A stretch of DNA of 64,000 nucleotides from Prostheceraeus crozeri (taxonomy: Eukaryota; Platyhelminthes; Polycladida; Euryleptidae): positions 1 through 64,000 of the forward strand of contig CAJQUW010000458.1 in assembly GCA_907163375.1 (NCBI GenBank). The letters run 5' to 3'. A program made the position numbers and the translations under genes. The notes beneath the pieces are model-generated. The model saw only the letters and a list, made by a program, of their open reading frames with translations, did not search any database and was not told the DNA's origin. Of this stretch, positions 9,193 through 16,527 are shown in pieces. How positions within the stretch are numbered: the stretch's first letter is position 1; each line of letters opens with the position of its first letter.

Positions 9193-9549
9193 ATGAAGAC
9201 TTGGATTTTGGACTCTCTACAATATATCAGAGTTGATCGTGATGGAAACGTACATTTCAAAAATTCTCATGGTCATACATCAAGAGGAATTACATTAACA
9301 TGGCGACAATTTGTCAACCTCAATGATATCATGAGGGATTTGGAATATTTTGAAACATTAAGATTCATCTCCTTGGGTGATCAAGTTTGGCTTCAACATT
9401 ACAGAAATGAAATTCAAATCTACCATTCTCATTCCGCAAACTGTTTCTCATTTCGCAAATACAATTGGGAGAAGTATAGAAGATACATACATCGCTCCAT
9501 CATGACATTTATTCGTCGTGAGTTCATCGCCCTACTATGCAAATCTTAA
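9193..9549 (+). CDS. PC4-like protein, paralogue 1
   Basis: The gene encodes 118 residues from ATG 9193, the first ATG of a frame that opens at a TTG. It appears to hold two beta-beta-beta-alpha repeats: the first spans residues 7-53 and ends GITLTWRQFVNLNDIM, the second spans about 58-105 and ends FSFRKYNWEKYRRYI. The first repeat resembles the single-stranded-DNA-binding core of transcription coactivator PC4 (p15), where a short beta-hairpin is followed by a GISL..EQW..L helix. The match is by eye and moderate. It is a tandem duplicate of the next gene (shared LDSLQ, WEKY and HRSI). The position directly upstream of a TBP-like gene fits a transcription role, but this is inferred. Confidence 0.55.
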   Translation: MKTWILDSLQYIRVDRDGNVHFKNSHGHTSRGITLTWRQFVNLNDIMRDLEYFETLRFISLGDQVWLQHYRNEIQIYHSHSANCFSFRKYNWEKYRRYIHRSIMTFIRREFIALLCKS

Positions 9550-9571
9550 TCAGATATGATTACCACGCACC

Positions 9572-10222
9572 ATGAGTTGGAAATTAGATTCCCTACAACG
9601 TATTGAAACGGATCATGATCGAAACGTCTATTTCAAAGATTCAACTGGAAATGTGAGAAGAGAGTTTGCTTTATCTTATCGTCATTTTCAATCTCTACAT
9701 CATATCATGAAGGACTTGAAATACTTCTATATGAAAAGACATTCACGTATTGGAAATCGCATCTGGCTGCGCGTCAACAATCGGCGAATTCAACTCTATC
9801 ATTCCCAACTTCATACTAACTTCACATTTCATCAAGGTAGTTGGGAAAAGTATAAAAGGAAGGTACATCGCTCAATTTACTCATTCTTTCATCATGAAGC
9901 GCCATCGCTACACCATCGTCAACATTCTCCGTCGCTTCAGACTCTACACCAAAATCGATCTCACAACATTACGCCAACAGCTTCCAAACAGCAAGTATTA
10001 CCCGGGCCGTCCTCAAATGTTAGTGGTGAAGATGAACAATTCACGGAATCTTCAACTCTTCCCAAATGGGACTGTACAGATTCTCGGCGCCCTTTCTCAT
10101 TCATCGGCGCAGTCAATGCGCTTAGAGCTACAAAGACTACTACGTCGGATATGGAAGAGGGAGAGGTGTGTGATGTCGAATCTGACTGTGGACAATATGG
10201 TGATCTCTACTCAATTGAGTGA
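9572..10222 (+). CDS. PC4-like protein, paralogue 2, with a long C-terminal tail
   Basis: The gene encodes 216 residues from ATG 9572. Residues 1-110 repeat the two-repeat PC4-like domain of paralogue 1 (WKLDSLQRIETDHDRNVYFK, WEKYKRKVHRSI). The remainder is a low-complexity tail rich in Ser, His and Gln that ends in an acidic stretch (DMEEGEVCDVESDC). The tail overlaps the TBP-like gene in another frame for 329 bp, so it is either a real overprinted region or an untranslated extension. In Polinton 2 the counterpart frame shows similarity in the part before the overlap. An acidic tail would suit a coactivator, which is speculation. Confidence 0.55.
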   Translation: MSWKLDSLQRIETDHDRNVYFKDSTGNVRREFALSYRHFQSLHHIMKDLKYFYMKRHSRIGNRIWLRVNNRRIQLYHSQLHTNFTFHQGSWEKYKRKVHRSIYSFFHHEAPSLHHRQHSPSLQTLHQNRSHNITPTASKQQVLPGPSSNVSGEDEQFTESSTLPKWDCTDSRRPFSFIGAVNALRATKTTTSDMEEGEVCDVESDCGQYGDLYSIE

Positions 10223-10439
10223 CAGTCTATCATTTTTGAAGATTCGTACCAGCAGTTACAGTTTGTGTTATGAACCCGAACTTTTTCCTGCAGCTCTCAT
10301 TAGTTGTTGGTTGCCTGTGCATGTGGCAATCTTTCATAATAGTAAAGTGATCATTACTGGACTAAAATCTCATGAACAAGCAAATATGATCCTAGACTAT
10401 CTCATTGAGTATGTACGTACCCAGCGGATTGTAAAATAA
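9894..10439 (+). CDS. TBP-like protein (TATA-binding-protein fold)
   Basis: The gene encodes 181 residues from ATG 9894, very close to the size of the TBP core. Two direct repeats can be seen. Repeat 1 (residues 6-85) has TIVN, KIDLTTL, YYPGRPQMLVVKM, LFPNGTVQILGA. Repeat 2 (about 97-181) has DNMVIS, YEPELFPAALI, VAIFHNSKVIITGLKS. These follow the order and spacing of the eukaryotic TBP repeats, where YEPELFP, a phosphate-binding IF.SGK strand and TGAK occur at the same places. It should therefore bind promoter DNA as a saddle, perhaps to direct host RNA polymerase II to element promoters. TBP-like proteins are known in large DNA viruses. A degenerate second copy occurs in Polinton 2. The first part overlaps the PC4-like paralogue 2. 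The stop codon lies inside AATAAA (10435-10440). Confidence 0.8.
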   Translation: MKRHRYTIVNILRRFRLYTKIDLTTLRQQLPNSKYYPGRPQMLVVKMNNSRNLQLFPNGTVQILGALSHSSAQSMRLELQRLLRRIWKRERCVMSNLTVDNMVISTQLSDSLSFLKIRTSSYSLCYEPELFPAALISCWLPVHVAIFHNSKVIITGLKSHEQANMILDYLIEYVRTQRIVK

Positions 10440-10471
10440 AAAACAATTTTTTCCAACATGATGTTTTTATT
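10435..10471. terminator. Back-to-back poly(A) signals overlapping two stop codons
   Basis: AATAAA on the plus strand (10435-10440) contains the TBP-like stop, and AATAAA on the minus strand (10466-10471) contains the protease stop. The two convergent genes are only 27 bp apart, so this short segment appears to end both transcripts. Confidence 0.55.
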
Positions 10472-10928
10472 TCAAATCATGATAGAACTTACAAATCATT
10501 TTTTCATTAGAGGATGGATTACATGAAAAGTTTTGAATAATAGATGCAAATCGAGATACATGTAAACGTTTTAAGATGAAGTACAGTACAAAAGCACCAC
10601 ACGTTGATGAAAGTGGATGTTGTAGTATGCGTTCATTTCGCTGATATTGACGCGTATGTTTTCTCAACCACTGCTGTGTTGGTATATTTGGAGGTTGAGC
10701 AAGAGAGTCAAATAGTTCACCACGTCGGTCTTCTCCAATAAAGATCGCTTTCCAATGCTCACCGCCTAAATTCTGTGAATGAGTGTTTAGCACAATAAAG
10801 ATGGGATAGTGATTTACTGCAGGTGGTAAGGTATCGAGTGAATAGACATTATCGAAAGCTTTCAACGTCGCTTCGTCTGCATTACGCTGCACTTTAGTCT
10901 TAATATCGTCAGCAGTCAACCAACTCAT
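10467..10928 (-). CDS. Adenain-like cysteine protease (maturation protease)
   Basis: The gene encodes 153 residues from ATG 10928. The catalytic arrangement of the adenovirus/Ulp1-type protease is visible: His58 in GGEHWKAIF, Asp74 in GELFDS, Gln103 in the oxyanion-hole position, and Cys110 in LSSTCGAFV. In Polintons and adenoviruses this enzyme cleaves virion precursor proteins after assembly. Its start overlaps the stop of the capsid gene (TAATG), so it is the last cistron of the leftward cluster. It seems intact. Confidence 0.9.
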   Translation of the reverse strand: MSWLTADDIKTKVQRNADEATLKAFDNVYSLDTLPPAVNHYPIFIVLNTHSQNLGGEHWKAIFIGEDRRGELFDSLAQPPNIPTQQWLRKHTRQYQRNERILQHPLSSTCGAFVLYFILKRLHVSRFASIIQNFSCNPSSNEKMICKFYHDLK

Positions 10929-12205
10929 TAACGATTATACTGAAGAATCACGTCACGATACTTTGTAATTTCAATATTTGAATCGAAGACTGCATAAATT
11001 AATACATTGATCGTCTCAGGTAGTGTTCTTTTGAACGTCAAATCCAAACGAATATTATGAGGCACGTTCGCTTGACGATAGGGTGCACTAATATCGCTGT
11101 CAGCAGTTAAATCAAATGCATAAATAGTATATCCACTCTTAAACTCTTTCATAGTCAGTCCGTTGGTGTCATCCGTATTGTAAAAGCCAAAAACATCCAT
11201 AAAATCAACATAACTGCGCATAAATTGATCTGAAGCAAAATCTGGTTTGTAGGGTGGACCAGGATGACTCACACCATTTACACGTAAAGCAATTTCACTT
11301 AACTGATTGTGTTTAAAATTGAAAGGATTCTTCTTTATATTACCATTAAATGCATCATTTTCAACCATTGCCACCATGAGGAGCTTCGGTGCTTCCGATG
11401 GAAAGAGGCCATCTTTCATGAAACTCTTTTGATCTTTCGGAATTGTAAAGGTGAGAAGCTTTGTATGCTGAATGGGGTAAATGGCATTTTGGCGGTTAAG
11501 GCCTTCAGCATGCCCTCTAATGACACTTGGATTCGGTACTACTCGACGAATGTAAAGTGCAATATCTTCCACATGAATTCTAAAATTGTCAACTTTAGCA
11601 AATGCATTCAGCGCAAATTCAGGCTTATTCAATGTCAGCTTGAGTCGCATGCTGGTATTACACAGTAAAAACTTTGACTGTCTAAAGAAGTCTAAATTCA
11701 GCGGACCATATAGCTGACATACTCTACTATCTTTAATCATAGCAGATCGCTTTACAAAGCCACTGTTTGTTTCAACATCAAATTTTCCTGCTTCATCTCT
11801 GTACCATCCCATGGCTTCCATATGACTTTTTTGTGCTGCTGGATGAAACTGTGATACATGATTGAAATATGATTTATAGGGATAATCGCTTTGACCACCT
11901 TCCACTTGCTGCTCTCCAATCGTTAGAGAAACATCACGAAGTAATGTAGTCAATGGTAAATTGTTCAGTCCAACTTTATGTGCATCGTCAATAGCAGTTC
12001 CATCTGCTTGCTGAATTCTAAACCTCAAATCAAGCATCGCATAACTCAAATCTATGTAGTCATCACTACCACCAGGAATAACAAATTCAATGGGGCCAGC
12101 ATTCTCAGCTGTTCGAGGATGATAATCTACAATACTTGAACTAAGAATATCTGTCTGTATGGCTTGTTGATCGAACAAACAAAAACCGGAAGTTTTACAC
12201 TCCAT
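10928..12205 (-). CDS. Major capsid protein (Polinton, double jelly-roll type)
   Basis: The intact gene encodes 425 residues from ATG 12205. The N-terminal region (SSSIVDYHPRTAENAGPI, then DDYIDLSYAMLDLRFRI) matches the conserved opening of the Polinton capsid family that also includes the nematode F54H12.2-type proteins. The length is enough for a double jelly-roll. In the Polinton model this protein forms the hexagonal capsomers of an icosahedral particle. It is flanked by the protease and a basic core-like protein and sits 2 bp from the latter. I cannot exclude that it is the vertex protein instead, but the size and conservation favour the major capsid protein. Confidence 0.7.
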   Translation of the reverse strand: MECKTSGFCLFDQQAIQTDILSSSIVDYHPRTAENAGPIEFVIPGGSDDYIDLSYAMLDLRFRIQQADGTAIDDAHKVGLNNLPLTTLLRDVSLTIGEQQVEGGQSDYPYKSYFNHVSQFHPAAQKSHMEAMGWYRDEAGKFDVETNSGFVKRSAMIKDSRVCQLYGPLNLDFFRQSKFLLCNTSMRLKLTLNKPEFALNAFAKVDNFRIHVEDIALYIRRVVPNPSVIRGHAEGLNRQNAIYPIQHTKLLTFTIPKDQKSFMKDGLFPSEAPKLLMVAMVENDAFNGNIKKNPFNFKHNQLSEIALRVNGVSHPGPPYKPDFASDQFMRSYVDFMDVFGFYNTDDTNGLTMKEFKSGYTIYAFDLTADSDISAPYRQANVPHNIRLDLTFKRTLPETINVLIYAVFDSNIEITKYRDVILQYNR

Positions 12206-12207
12206 GA

Positions 12208-12663
12208 TTAGAAGTTATAGCAGCGTCGTCGTTTAGCGCCTGATGAATGATTAGAGCCTCTGCGACGTTTGCGTGAATGCCTTTTGACTGAAGATCGCAC
12301 CTTACCAGCTCCGCGATGTTTCCTCCTTCCTTTATTCATTCGTTTAGGTGATTTCTTTCCTTGAGTAACACCAGCAATGGTCTGCTTCAATGTTTTTAAA
12401 CCGCGTTCCTTCCCACGATTCAACAAACTGCTCTTGAAACTTCTACCTCTGGAAAGATCACTAGCAACATCACCAGCAAAGCCAACGGCATTACTTAAAA
12501 CATTTCGTTTTAAAGATCTACCGACATTGGATATGAGAGGTGCTACAACAGATTTCAGTGCACCAAGTATGCTACCTCCACGTTGGCGGCGAGCACCGAT
12601 GTAAATTTGTCCTCCGCCACTTACATAGGAGGGTCGTGAATAAAATGAGGCAGTTGGATTCAT
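12208..12663 (-). CDS. Basic core/membrane-active virion protein
   Basis: The gene encodes 151 residues from ATG 12663. The N-terminal third is Gly/Tyr-rich with GG and RGG sites (SGGGQIYIGARRQRGGSI). A predicted amphipathic segment follows (ILGALKSVVAPLISNVG), and the last 50 residues are almost entirely Lys, Arg, Gly and Ser. Such proteins recur beside Polinton capsid genes and resemble adenovirus core or pVI/pX-like precursors, which bind DNA and disrupt membranes after adenain cleavage at GG sites. Position and composition support this; the precise function is inferred. Confidence 0.65.
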   Translation of the reverse strand: MNPTASFYSRPSYVSGGGQIYIGARRQRGGSILGALKSVVAPLISNVGRSLKRNVLSNAVGFAGDVASDLSRGRSFKSSLLNRGKERGLKTLKQTIAGVTQGKKSPKRMNKGRRKHRGAGKVRSSVKRHSRKRRRGSNHSSGAKRRRCYNF

Positions 12664-12704
12664 AGCTCAAACCCTAAACATTGTTAGTTACAACTTTGCA
12701 TGAA

Positions 12705-13925
12705 TCACTGTCGATCACTTAGATGAAAGATGTCGGCACGACGCATCCAAGAGTTCATACTTGAAGGATAACCAGCCCATTTAACAAGACACCATTCTTC
12801 ACCTTGCCGTTTTTTACATCGAATGATTTTCTCTACCCAATATGTTTCACTTTCAGTGACTACCTCAATCTCATCGCGGTAAAAGCTACCCTCAATTTCT
12901 TCATTATCGTAATCTTTCAACTTGTAGGTGGTCGGAGAGTCTTTTTGATTAATCCTTGATACTGTAAATACCTCCTCTGTCCAATTCGGAAGGTACCCTT
13001 TAGCAAAAACACTTTTCACTTTTGAGATACGAACTTTATCGCCAATTTTCACATCACTTTTCACATGAGTGCGTTTACGTTGGAATGATTCGCGCACTTT
13101 ATCTACATTGTCAGCATTTACATCTACTGGTCTGAGTCCAATAGAACGATGGATAGAGTGATTGTAGGCATGGAGTGTATCTTGTAGAACCTTTGTCCAA
13201 TTTTGTGTCAAGTTGGCAGTAAAATGTCGCCACAAGCGATTTTTTAATGTGCGATTAAAACGTTCAACGAGTGCAGCTTTATAAGCGCTCTTTACACTAA
13301 ACAACTCAATGTCATGCCTCTCAAATAATCTTGTCACATGCTGATTTTCAAACTCTTTTCCTTGATCACTCTGAATTCTTTTTGGAATGCGACCTTCTCG
13401 AAAAATTGTTTGGAATGCTTTTGCTACTCCTTTCCCTTCTTTAGTTTTTAAAGGTTGAGCCCACGCATAACGCGAGAAAATATCAATGACGGTTAAAATA
13501 AAATTATTGCCCGAGTTATGTTTTGAAATGGAGGCAACATCGCACAAATCTGCTTGCCACTGTTCATCGATGTCATGAACAATATAATGGCGGGTGCGGT
13601 ACTTCTTTTTCGCTTGTTTGTGGAGTGTATAGGTAGCCTGACCCTTTAACCATCGTTTCACTTGTGATTGTGGAAGACCACTCGCTTTTGATAATTTCTT
13701 GATAGATGCAAATCCTGCCGGATGTTTTACATCATAATAGATTGACTTCAAACGTTCAGTCGATGACGGCTGACTCTTTTTCCTCCTTCTCATCTTTTTT
13801 CTTTCTTGCCTTTCTACATTTACAACAACTGCAGCATTTAGCTTTAGCGGTTTTGCGATCGTGTTCACATTGCTTAGGGGTTTCATTATGAGAGCTGGCG
13901 CAGCAAGTGCAAGTGACAACGACAT
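12705..13925 (-). CDS. Retroviral-type integrase with C-terminal chromodomain
   Basis: The gene encodes 406 residues from ATG 13925. The catalytic core has Asp in WQADLCDV, Asp in IQSDQGKEF and Glu in YKAALVERFNR, with about 35 residues between the last two (DDE). An N-terminal Lys/Arg stretch and a helix-turn-helix-like LSKASGLPQSQVKRWL segment precede it. An SH3-like part (KIGDKVRIS) and a chromodomain (YWVEKIIRCKKRQGEEWCLV, WAGYPSSMNSW) complete it. The enzyme inserts the element into host DNA and makes the 6-bp duplication. The first 170 bp overlap the Cys-rich gene in another frame, so translation may start at a later Met. Confidence 0.9.
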   Translation of the reverse strand: MSLSLALAAPALIMKPLSNVNTIAKPLKLNAAVVVNVERQERKKMRRRKKSQPSSTERLKSIYYDVKHPAGFASIKKLSKASGLPQSQVKRWLKGQATYTLHKQAKKKYRTRHYIVHDIDEQWQADLCDVASISKHNSGNNFILTVIDIFSRYAWAQPLKTKEGKGVAKAFQTIFREGRIPKRIQSDQGKEFENQHVTRLFERHDIELFSVKSAYKAALVERFNRTLKNRLWRHFTANLTQNWTKVLQDTLHAYNHSIHRSIGLRPVDVNADNVDKVRESFQRKRTHVKSDVKIGDKVRISKVKSVFAKGYLPNWTEEVFTVSRINQKDSPTTYKLKDYDNEEIEGSFYRDEIEVVTESETYWVEKIIRCKKRQGEEWCLVKWAGYPSSMNSWMRRADIFHLSDRQ

Positions 13926-13971
13926 TCACCTCTGGCGGCTCATTACATGGCAAGCAACACATCTGCTTCAT
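13756..13971 (-). CDS. Small Cys-rich basic protein overlapping the integrase 5' end
   Basis: The frame encodes 71 residues from ATG 13971, 1 bp after the stop of the upstream gene, exactly where a packed cluster would start its next gene. It has 15 Cys residues in CxxC and CC groups (MCCLPC, CTCC, CCSCCKC) and then a run of charged residues (KARKKKDEKEEK). The pattern suggests zinc or other metal binding. The integrase lies in the +1 frame relative to it. It could be an independent protein or a Cys-rich front piece reached by recoding. Codon-level constraint would decide. Confidence 0.45.
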   Translation of the reverse strand: MKQMCCLPCNEPPEVNVVVTCTCCASSHNETPKQCEHDRKTAKAKCCSCCKCRKARKKKDEKEEKESAVID

Positions 13972-13972
13972 A

Positions 13973-14665
13973 TTAATAGTCTGAGAACATGTATTTCCTA
14001 GGAGGAGCTGTTTTACGTTTTCCTTTTACCAGTTTTAGTGGCGATGTAGATCTACGTCGAGTTCTTCCTCTTGTTTGCTTAGTGAGTGTGGGAGGGGATG
14101 TAGCAGGTGACGTCTTAAACCAATTTGTTGGCATTTTCATCGCCTGAAGCATTGGAGTAGTAGCCACTGTTGAATCAAGTTCTTTCAATGTCTCATTATT
14201 TAAAGCAAATTTTGGCACATTATGCTTTTTCAATAGTTTAAGAAAGTATGACCAACCAGGTGGAACATAGCCCTGACGGCGCTTTCTACGTGTCGCATAC
14301 TGAATCAAGTCTTCATAACGTGAAGCATCAATCACTTTATTTTCATCTGTAATGATTTCTCCTCTATCATTTACATTGAGATGGGGCTCAATACTATTGA
14401 AAAGAGATATGGCATGTGCGCGAGATGCTAAAGGTGTAGCAGTCGATACAGAGTCACGCATCTTATTCTTCAAGTTTTTCAATTGCTCAACAGTTTCCGA
14501 TTGTAATAATACAGCACGATGTGGATCTTTGATGTGAACATTTTGCTGATAATCTATTTCTTTTCTATACATTTGATTTGCAAGAGGTTGCTTTACTTGC
14601 TGCATGGCAGTCAATTGTACATATTCATCCTGAGGAATAACAATCATGCGAGAATAAGAACTCAT
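13973..14665 (-). CDS. Polinton protein of unknown function between ATPase and integrase
   Basis: The gene encodes 230 residues from ATG 14665 and overlaps the ATPase stop by 4 bp (ATGA). It is hydrophilic, begins with a Gln-rich helix (QDEYVQLTAMQQVKQ), has a central ARRKRRQGYVPPGWSYF-like segment (actual motif TRRKRRQGYVPPGWSYF), and ends in a strongly basic, Ser/Thr/Pro-rich tail. The conserved location suggests a virion or packaging accessory protein comparable to the PW/PC-type proteins of other Polintons. I do not recognise a domain. Confidence 0.55.
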   Translation of the reverse strand: MSSYSRMIVIPQDEYVQLTAMQQVKQPLANQMYRKEIDYQQNVHIKDPHRAVLLQSETVEQLKNLKNKMRDSVSTATPLASRAHAISLFNSIEPHLNVNDRGEIITDENKVIDASRYEDLIQYATRRKRRQGYVPPGWSYFLKLLKKHNVPKFALNNETLKELDSTVATTPMLQAMKMPTNWFKTSPATSPPTLTKQTRGRTRRRSTSPLKLVKGKRKTAPPRKYMFSDY

Positions 14666-15279
14666 AGTTTGTAGATAATCATGGGAGTTTTCAAAATATC
14701 ACTTCGAAATCTAAATTCTTCCGGACACTCTTGCGTAAAGTCAATGAATAAGTAACCGTATGGTTTTTCAGTAGCTGCTTGAAAAATTTCAATTAAGGCT
14801 TTTGATCCTCTGGGTGCAACTTGTCGCGCTAAAATTTCAAATTGACTTTTATCTCGCGGATTCTTGAAAATAGCATAATAGTGTGTATTCAGGTTTCGTG
14901 TACGAGCTTCTTTTCCATCAGGAAACAAATTTTGTGTAATATAGATGATAAAACACCTTTTATGGTGTGCTGCGCGAGTGAACATATCTGTAACATCTTT
15001 TGAATTCTTACTTTCTTTTAATAAATCATCCAATACAACAACATCATTAGACTGAAGTTTATCCACTGGAATAATTCCTTCATGTCGAATAAAGTTGCGA
15101 CTTTGCAATTCCTGAAACAGCGACGGTTGATAAATACCATAACACCAAATCACTCGATTGATAGGTTCCTTAAACAACTCCCTTCTTTTATCCAATAAAT
15201 TCAGCGTGAAAACAGTTTTACCTGCATGAGATGGACCTGATACAGTCAGAACTTTATCACATTGAAGTCTGAAATCCAT
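14662..15279 (-). CDS. FtsK/HerA-type genome-packaging ATPase
   Basis: The gene encodes 205 residues from ATG 15279; the frame is open to 15327 but only through a TTG and overlaps the preceding gene. Walker A is GPSHAGKTVF near the N-terminus, Walker B is VVVLDDLL near residue 80, and YITQN supplies the sensor position. This is the A32-like packaging ATPase of Polintons, adenovirus-like and other double jelly-roll viruses, which drives DNA into the capsid. The length is normal for the family and no break is visible. Confidence 0.9.
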   Translation of the reverse strand: MDFRLQCDKVLTVSGPSHAGKTVFTLNLLDKRRELFKEPINRVIWCYGIYQPSLFQELQSRNFIRHEGIIPVDKLQSNDVVVLDDLLKESKNSKDVTDMFTRAAHHKRCFIIYITQNLFPDGKEARTRNLNTHYYAIFKNPRDKSQFEILARQVAPRGSKALIEIFQAATEKPYGYLFIDFTQECPEEFRFRSDILKTPMIIYKL

Positions 15280-15310
15280 TTTATTACTTTGAGACTCAAC
15301 ATTTGCATAA

Positions 15311-15652
15311 TTAACGCTTAGAGCCAAAGATATTTCCCAATAGGTTGCCCACGGCAGGAGCTATCATTGGAAGTATTGCTGAAAGGAAACCGCCCTTTTG
15401 TGTTAGAGTTTTCCTCTTTCTTTGAAGGGCGACTTTAGGATTGGAGATGAAACGCAATTTCGTAGCATATCGCTTAAGTAACTTTCGTTGTTTTGGTGCT
15501 AATTTCTTCGTCCTCAACTTCCTCACATGAGAAATAATTTCACAAATGAATTTATCGTTAGCATGTCGTATAGCATTGTATCGCTGATTTGCTTTCATTC
15601 GTCGGAGAGCTTGAATGGCTGAAGAAAACTTTTGACTTTTACGTTTCGTCAT
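15311..15652 (-). CDS. Basic virion protein with GG site and hydrophobic C-terminal peptide
   Basis: The gene encodes 113 residues from ATG 15652. Residues 1-85 are Lys/Arg-rich helices. The end is TQKGGFLSAILPMIAPAVG plus a short LLGNIF tail. A double-Gly site followed by an amphipathic, membrane-active-looking peptide is typical for small Polinton virion proteins located next to the ATPase, and it parallels adenovirus proteins released by adenain. The end overlaps the ATPase upstream region. Function is inferred from composition and position. Confidence 0.65.
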   Translation of the reverse strand: MTKRKSQKFSSAIQALRRMKANQRYNAIRHANDKFICEIISHVRKLRTKKLAPKQRKLLKRYATKLRFISNPKVALQRKRKTLTQKGGFLSAILPMIAPAVGNLLGNIFGSKR

Positions 15653-15703
15653 TTTCCGTGTTAGTCTTTGCTAAAACCTATCTTTACCACATTTGCATAG
15701 GTA

Positions 15704-16027
15704 CTAACTATTGCGACATAAGTGACAATCGAAATGAGCAATGTCACAGTGGTTACATTGGCAAAGTTGAATGCAATTACGTATGAAACAGCGTTGACAA
15801 AAAGCATGCTTACATCTCTTGAAGATGCGCTTTTCATTTCCATCCTTTCGCTTACATACATCGCAACACATAGTTTCACCGTTACTGATGTCTATAGCAA
15901 GTCTTTTTGAAGATATGAATTTGCTAGCCTTTTCTAAATAATAGACGCATGTACAGAAGGAATATACTTCGAGAGTGAGCAGACATAGCTCGAAAACCAG
16001 TTGTGCTACAATCAAGTACCACTGCAT
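15704..16027 (-). CDS. Membrane-anchored RING-finger protein, possible ubiquitin ligase
   Basis: The gene encodes 107 residues from ATG 16027, 3 bp after the stop of the upstream gene. A hydrophobic N-terminal segment (WYLIVAQLVFELCLLTL) could be a signal anchor. A RING-type Cys/His series follows: C-x2-C (CDVC), C-x-H-x2-C-x2-C (CKHAFCQRC) and C-x2-C (CNHC), with an extra CHLC. The spacing fits C3HC4. Several DNA viruses use membrane RING proteins to ubiquitinate host factors; that role is only a possibility here. A hydrophobic frame at 15661-15879 overlaps it and is probably a shadow. Confidence 0.6.
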   Translation of the reverse strand: MQWYLIVAQLVFELCLLTLEVYSFCTCVYYLEKASKFISSKRLAIDISNGETMCCDVCKRKDGNEKRIFKRCKHAFCQRCFIRNCIQLCQCNHCDIAHFDCHLCRNS

Positions 16028-16029
16028 TT

Positions 16030-16440
16030 TCAATTTTTCTTTATGGAAAGTTGAATGTGAATATCTGAAATCGCTTCAATCACTAGACTGCTACCATGAT
16101 GGTTAAATGCGTTAAGACGTTCAGCAATTTTTATCATATGTCTTTTAAAAAATTCTTCGGGGTGATCTACCACTTCCATTGAATAAGAAGCAAAATGGAA
16201 AGAGCGACTTTCCACCTCTTCCTTTCCAAAATGACTAAACTTAATTTTCGCAACTAATCGCGCCATGACAATGCTATCAGAGAATGTATTCATTAACTCT
16301 AGAAATAGAGTGCTAGCATCATCTACCACTGCTTCGATGTCGGTCTCATCTTTATGAAAATTTATCACATAATCTTGAACAGCTCCTTTTAAACTTTGCC
16401 TATGAAAACGTAATGTTCCGCAGTCGTTTGAGAAAGACAT
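16030..16440 (-). CDS. Stand-alone paralogue of the polymerase B N-terminal domain
   Basis: The gene encodes 136 residues from ATG 16440. Its second half (ARLVAKIKF, then FHFASYSMEVVD, LNAFNHHGSSLVIEAI, IHIQLS) lines up along its length with the N-terminal domain of this element's own polymerase (KALIYLKIKY, FHIPSSPATEVVD, IDKFNERDSGLVFDGI, MIKISL). Its first half (LRFHRQSLKGAVQDYVINF) resembles the opening of other Polinton polymerases. No polymerase catalytic motif is present. A homologue stands alone in Polinton 2 at 49758. It may be a replication cofactor, a protein-primer-related factor or a regulator competing with the polymerase domain; none of these is shown. Confidence 0.65.
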   Translation of the reverse strand: MSFSNDCGTLRFHRQSLKGAVQDYVINFHKDETDIEAVVDDASTLFLELMNTFSDSIVMARLVAKIKFSHFGKEEVESRSFHFASYSMEVVDHPEEFFKRHMIKIAERLNAFNHHGSSLVIEAISDIHIQLSIKKN

Positions 16441-16527
16441 GATCGCCCTTTAACTAACCCATCCATTGCATGAAAACAACAACTCTTCTCATAGTAACAT
16501 TTATTGAATAACGGTAACAAGCATGCA

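Noticed and set aside
11309-11668. Plus-strand 119-codon frame
   Set aside because: Shadow of the major capsid gene on the other strand.
13756-13925. Minus-one ribosomal frameshift joining Cys-rich gene and integrase
   Set aside because: The integrase is in the +1 frame relative to the Cys-rich gene, so a classical -1 slip on the A-run would not reach it.
15661-15879. Hydrophobic 72-codon frame ending 9 bp before the next gene
   Set aside because: Overlaps the RING-finger frame, whose regular Cys/His pattern is the better reading; kept only as a remote alternative.
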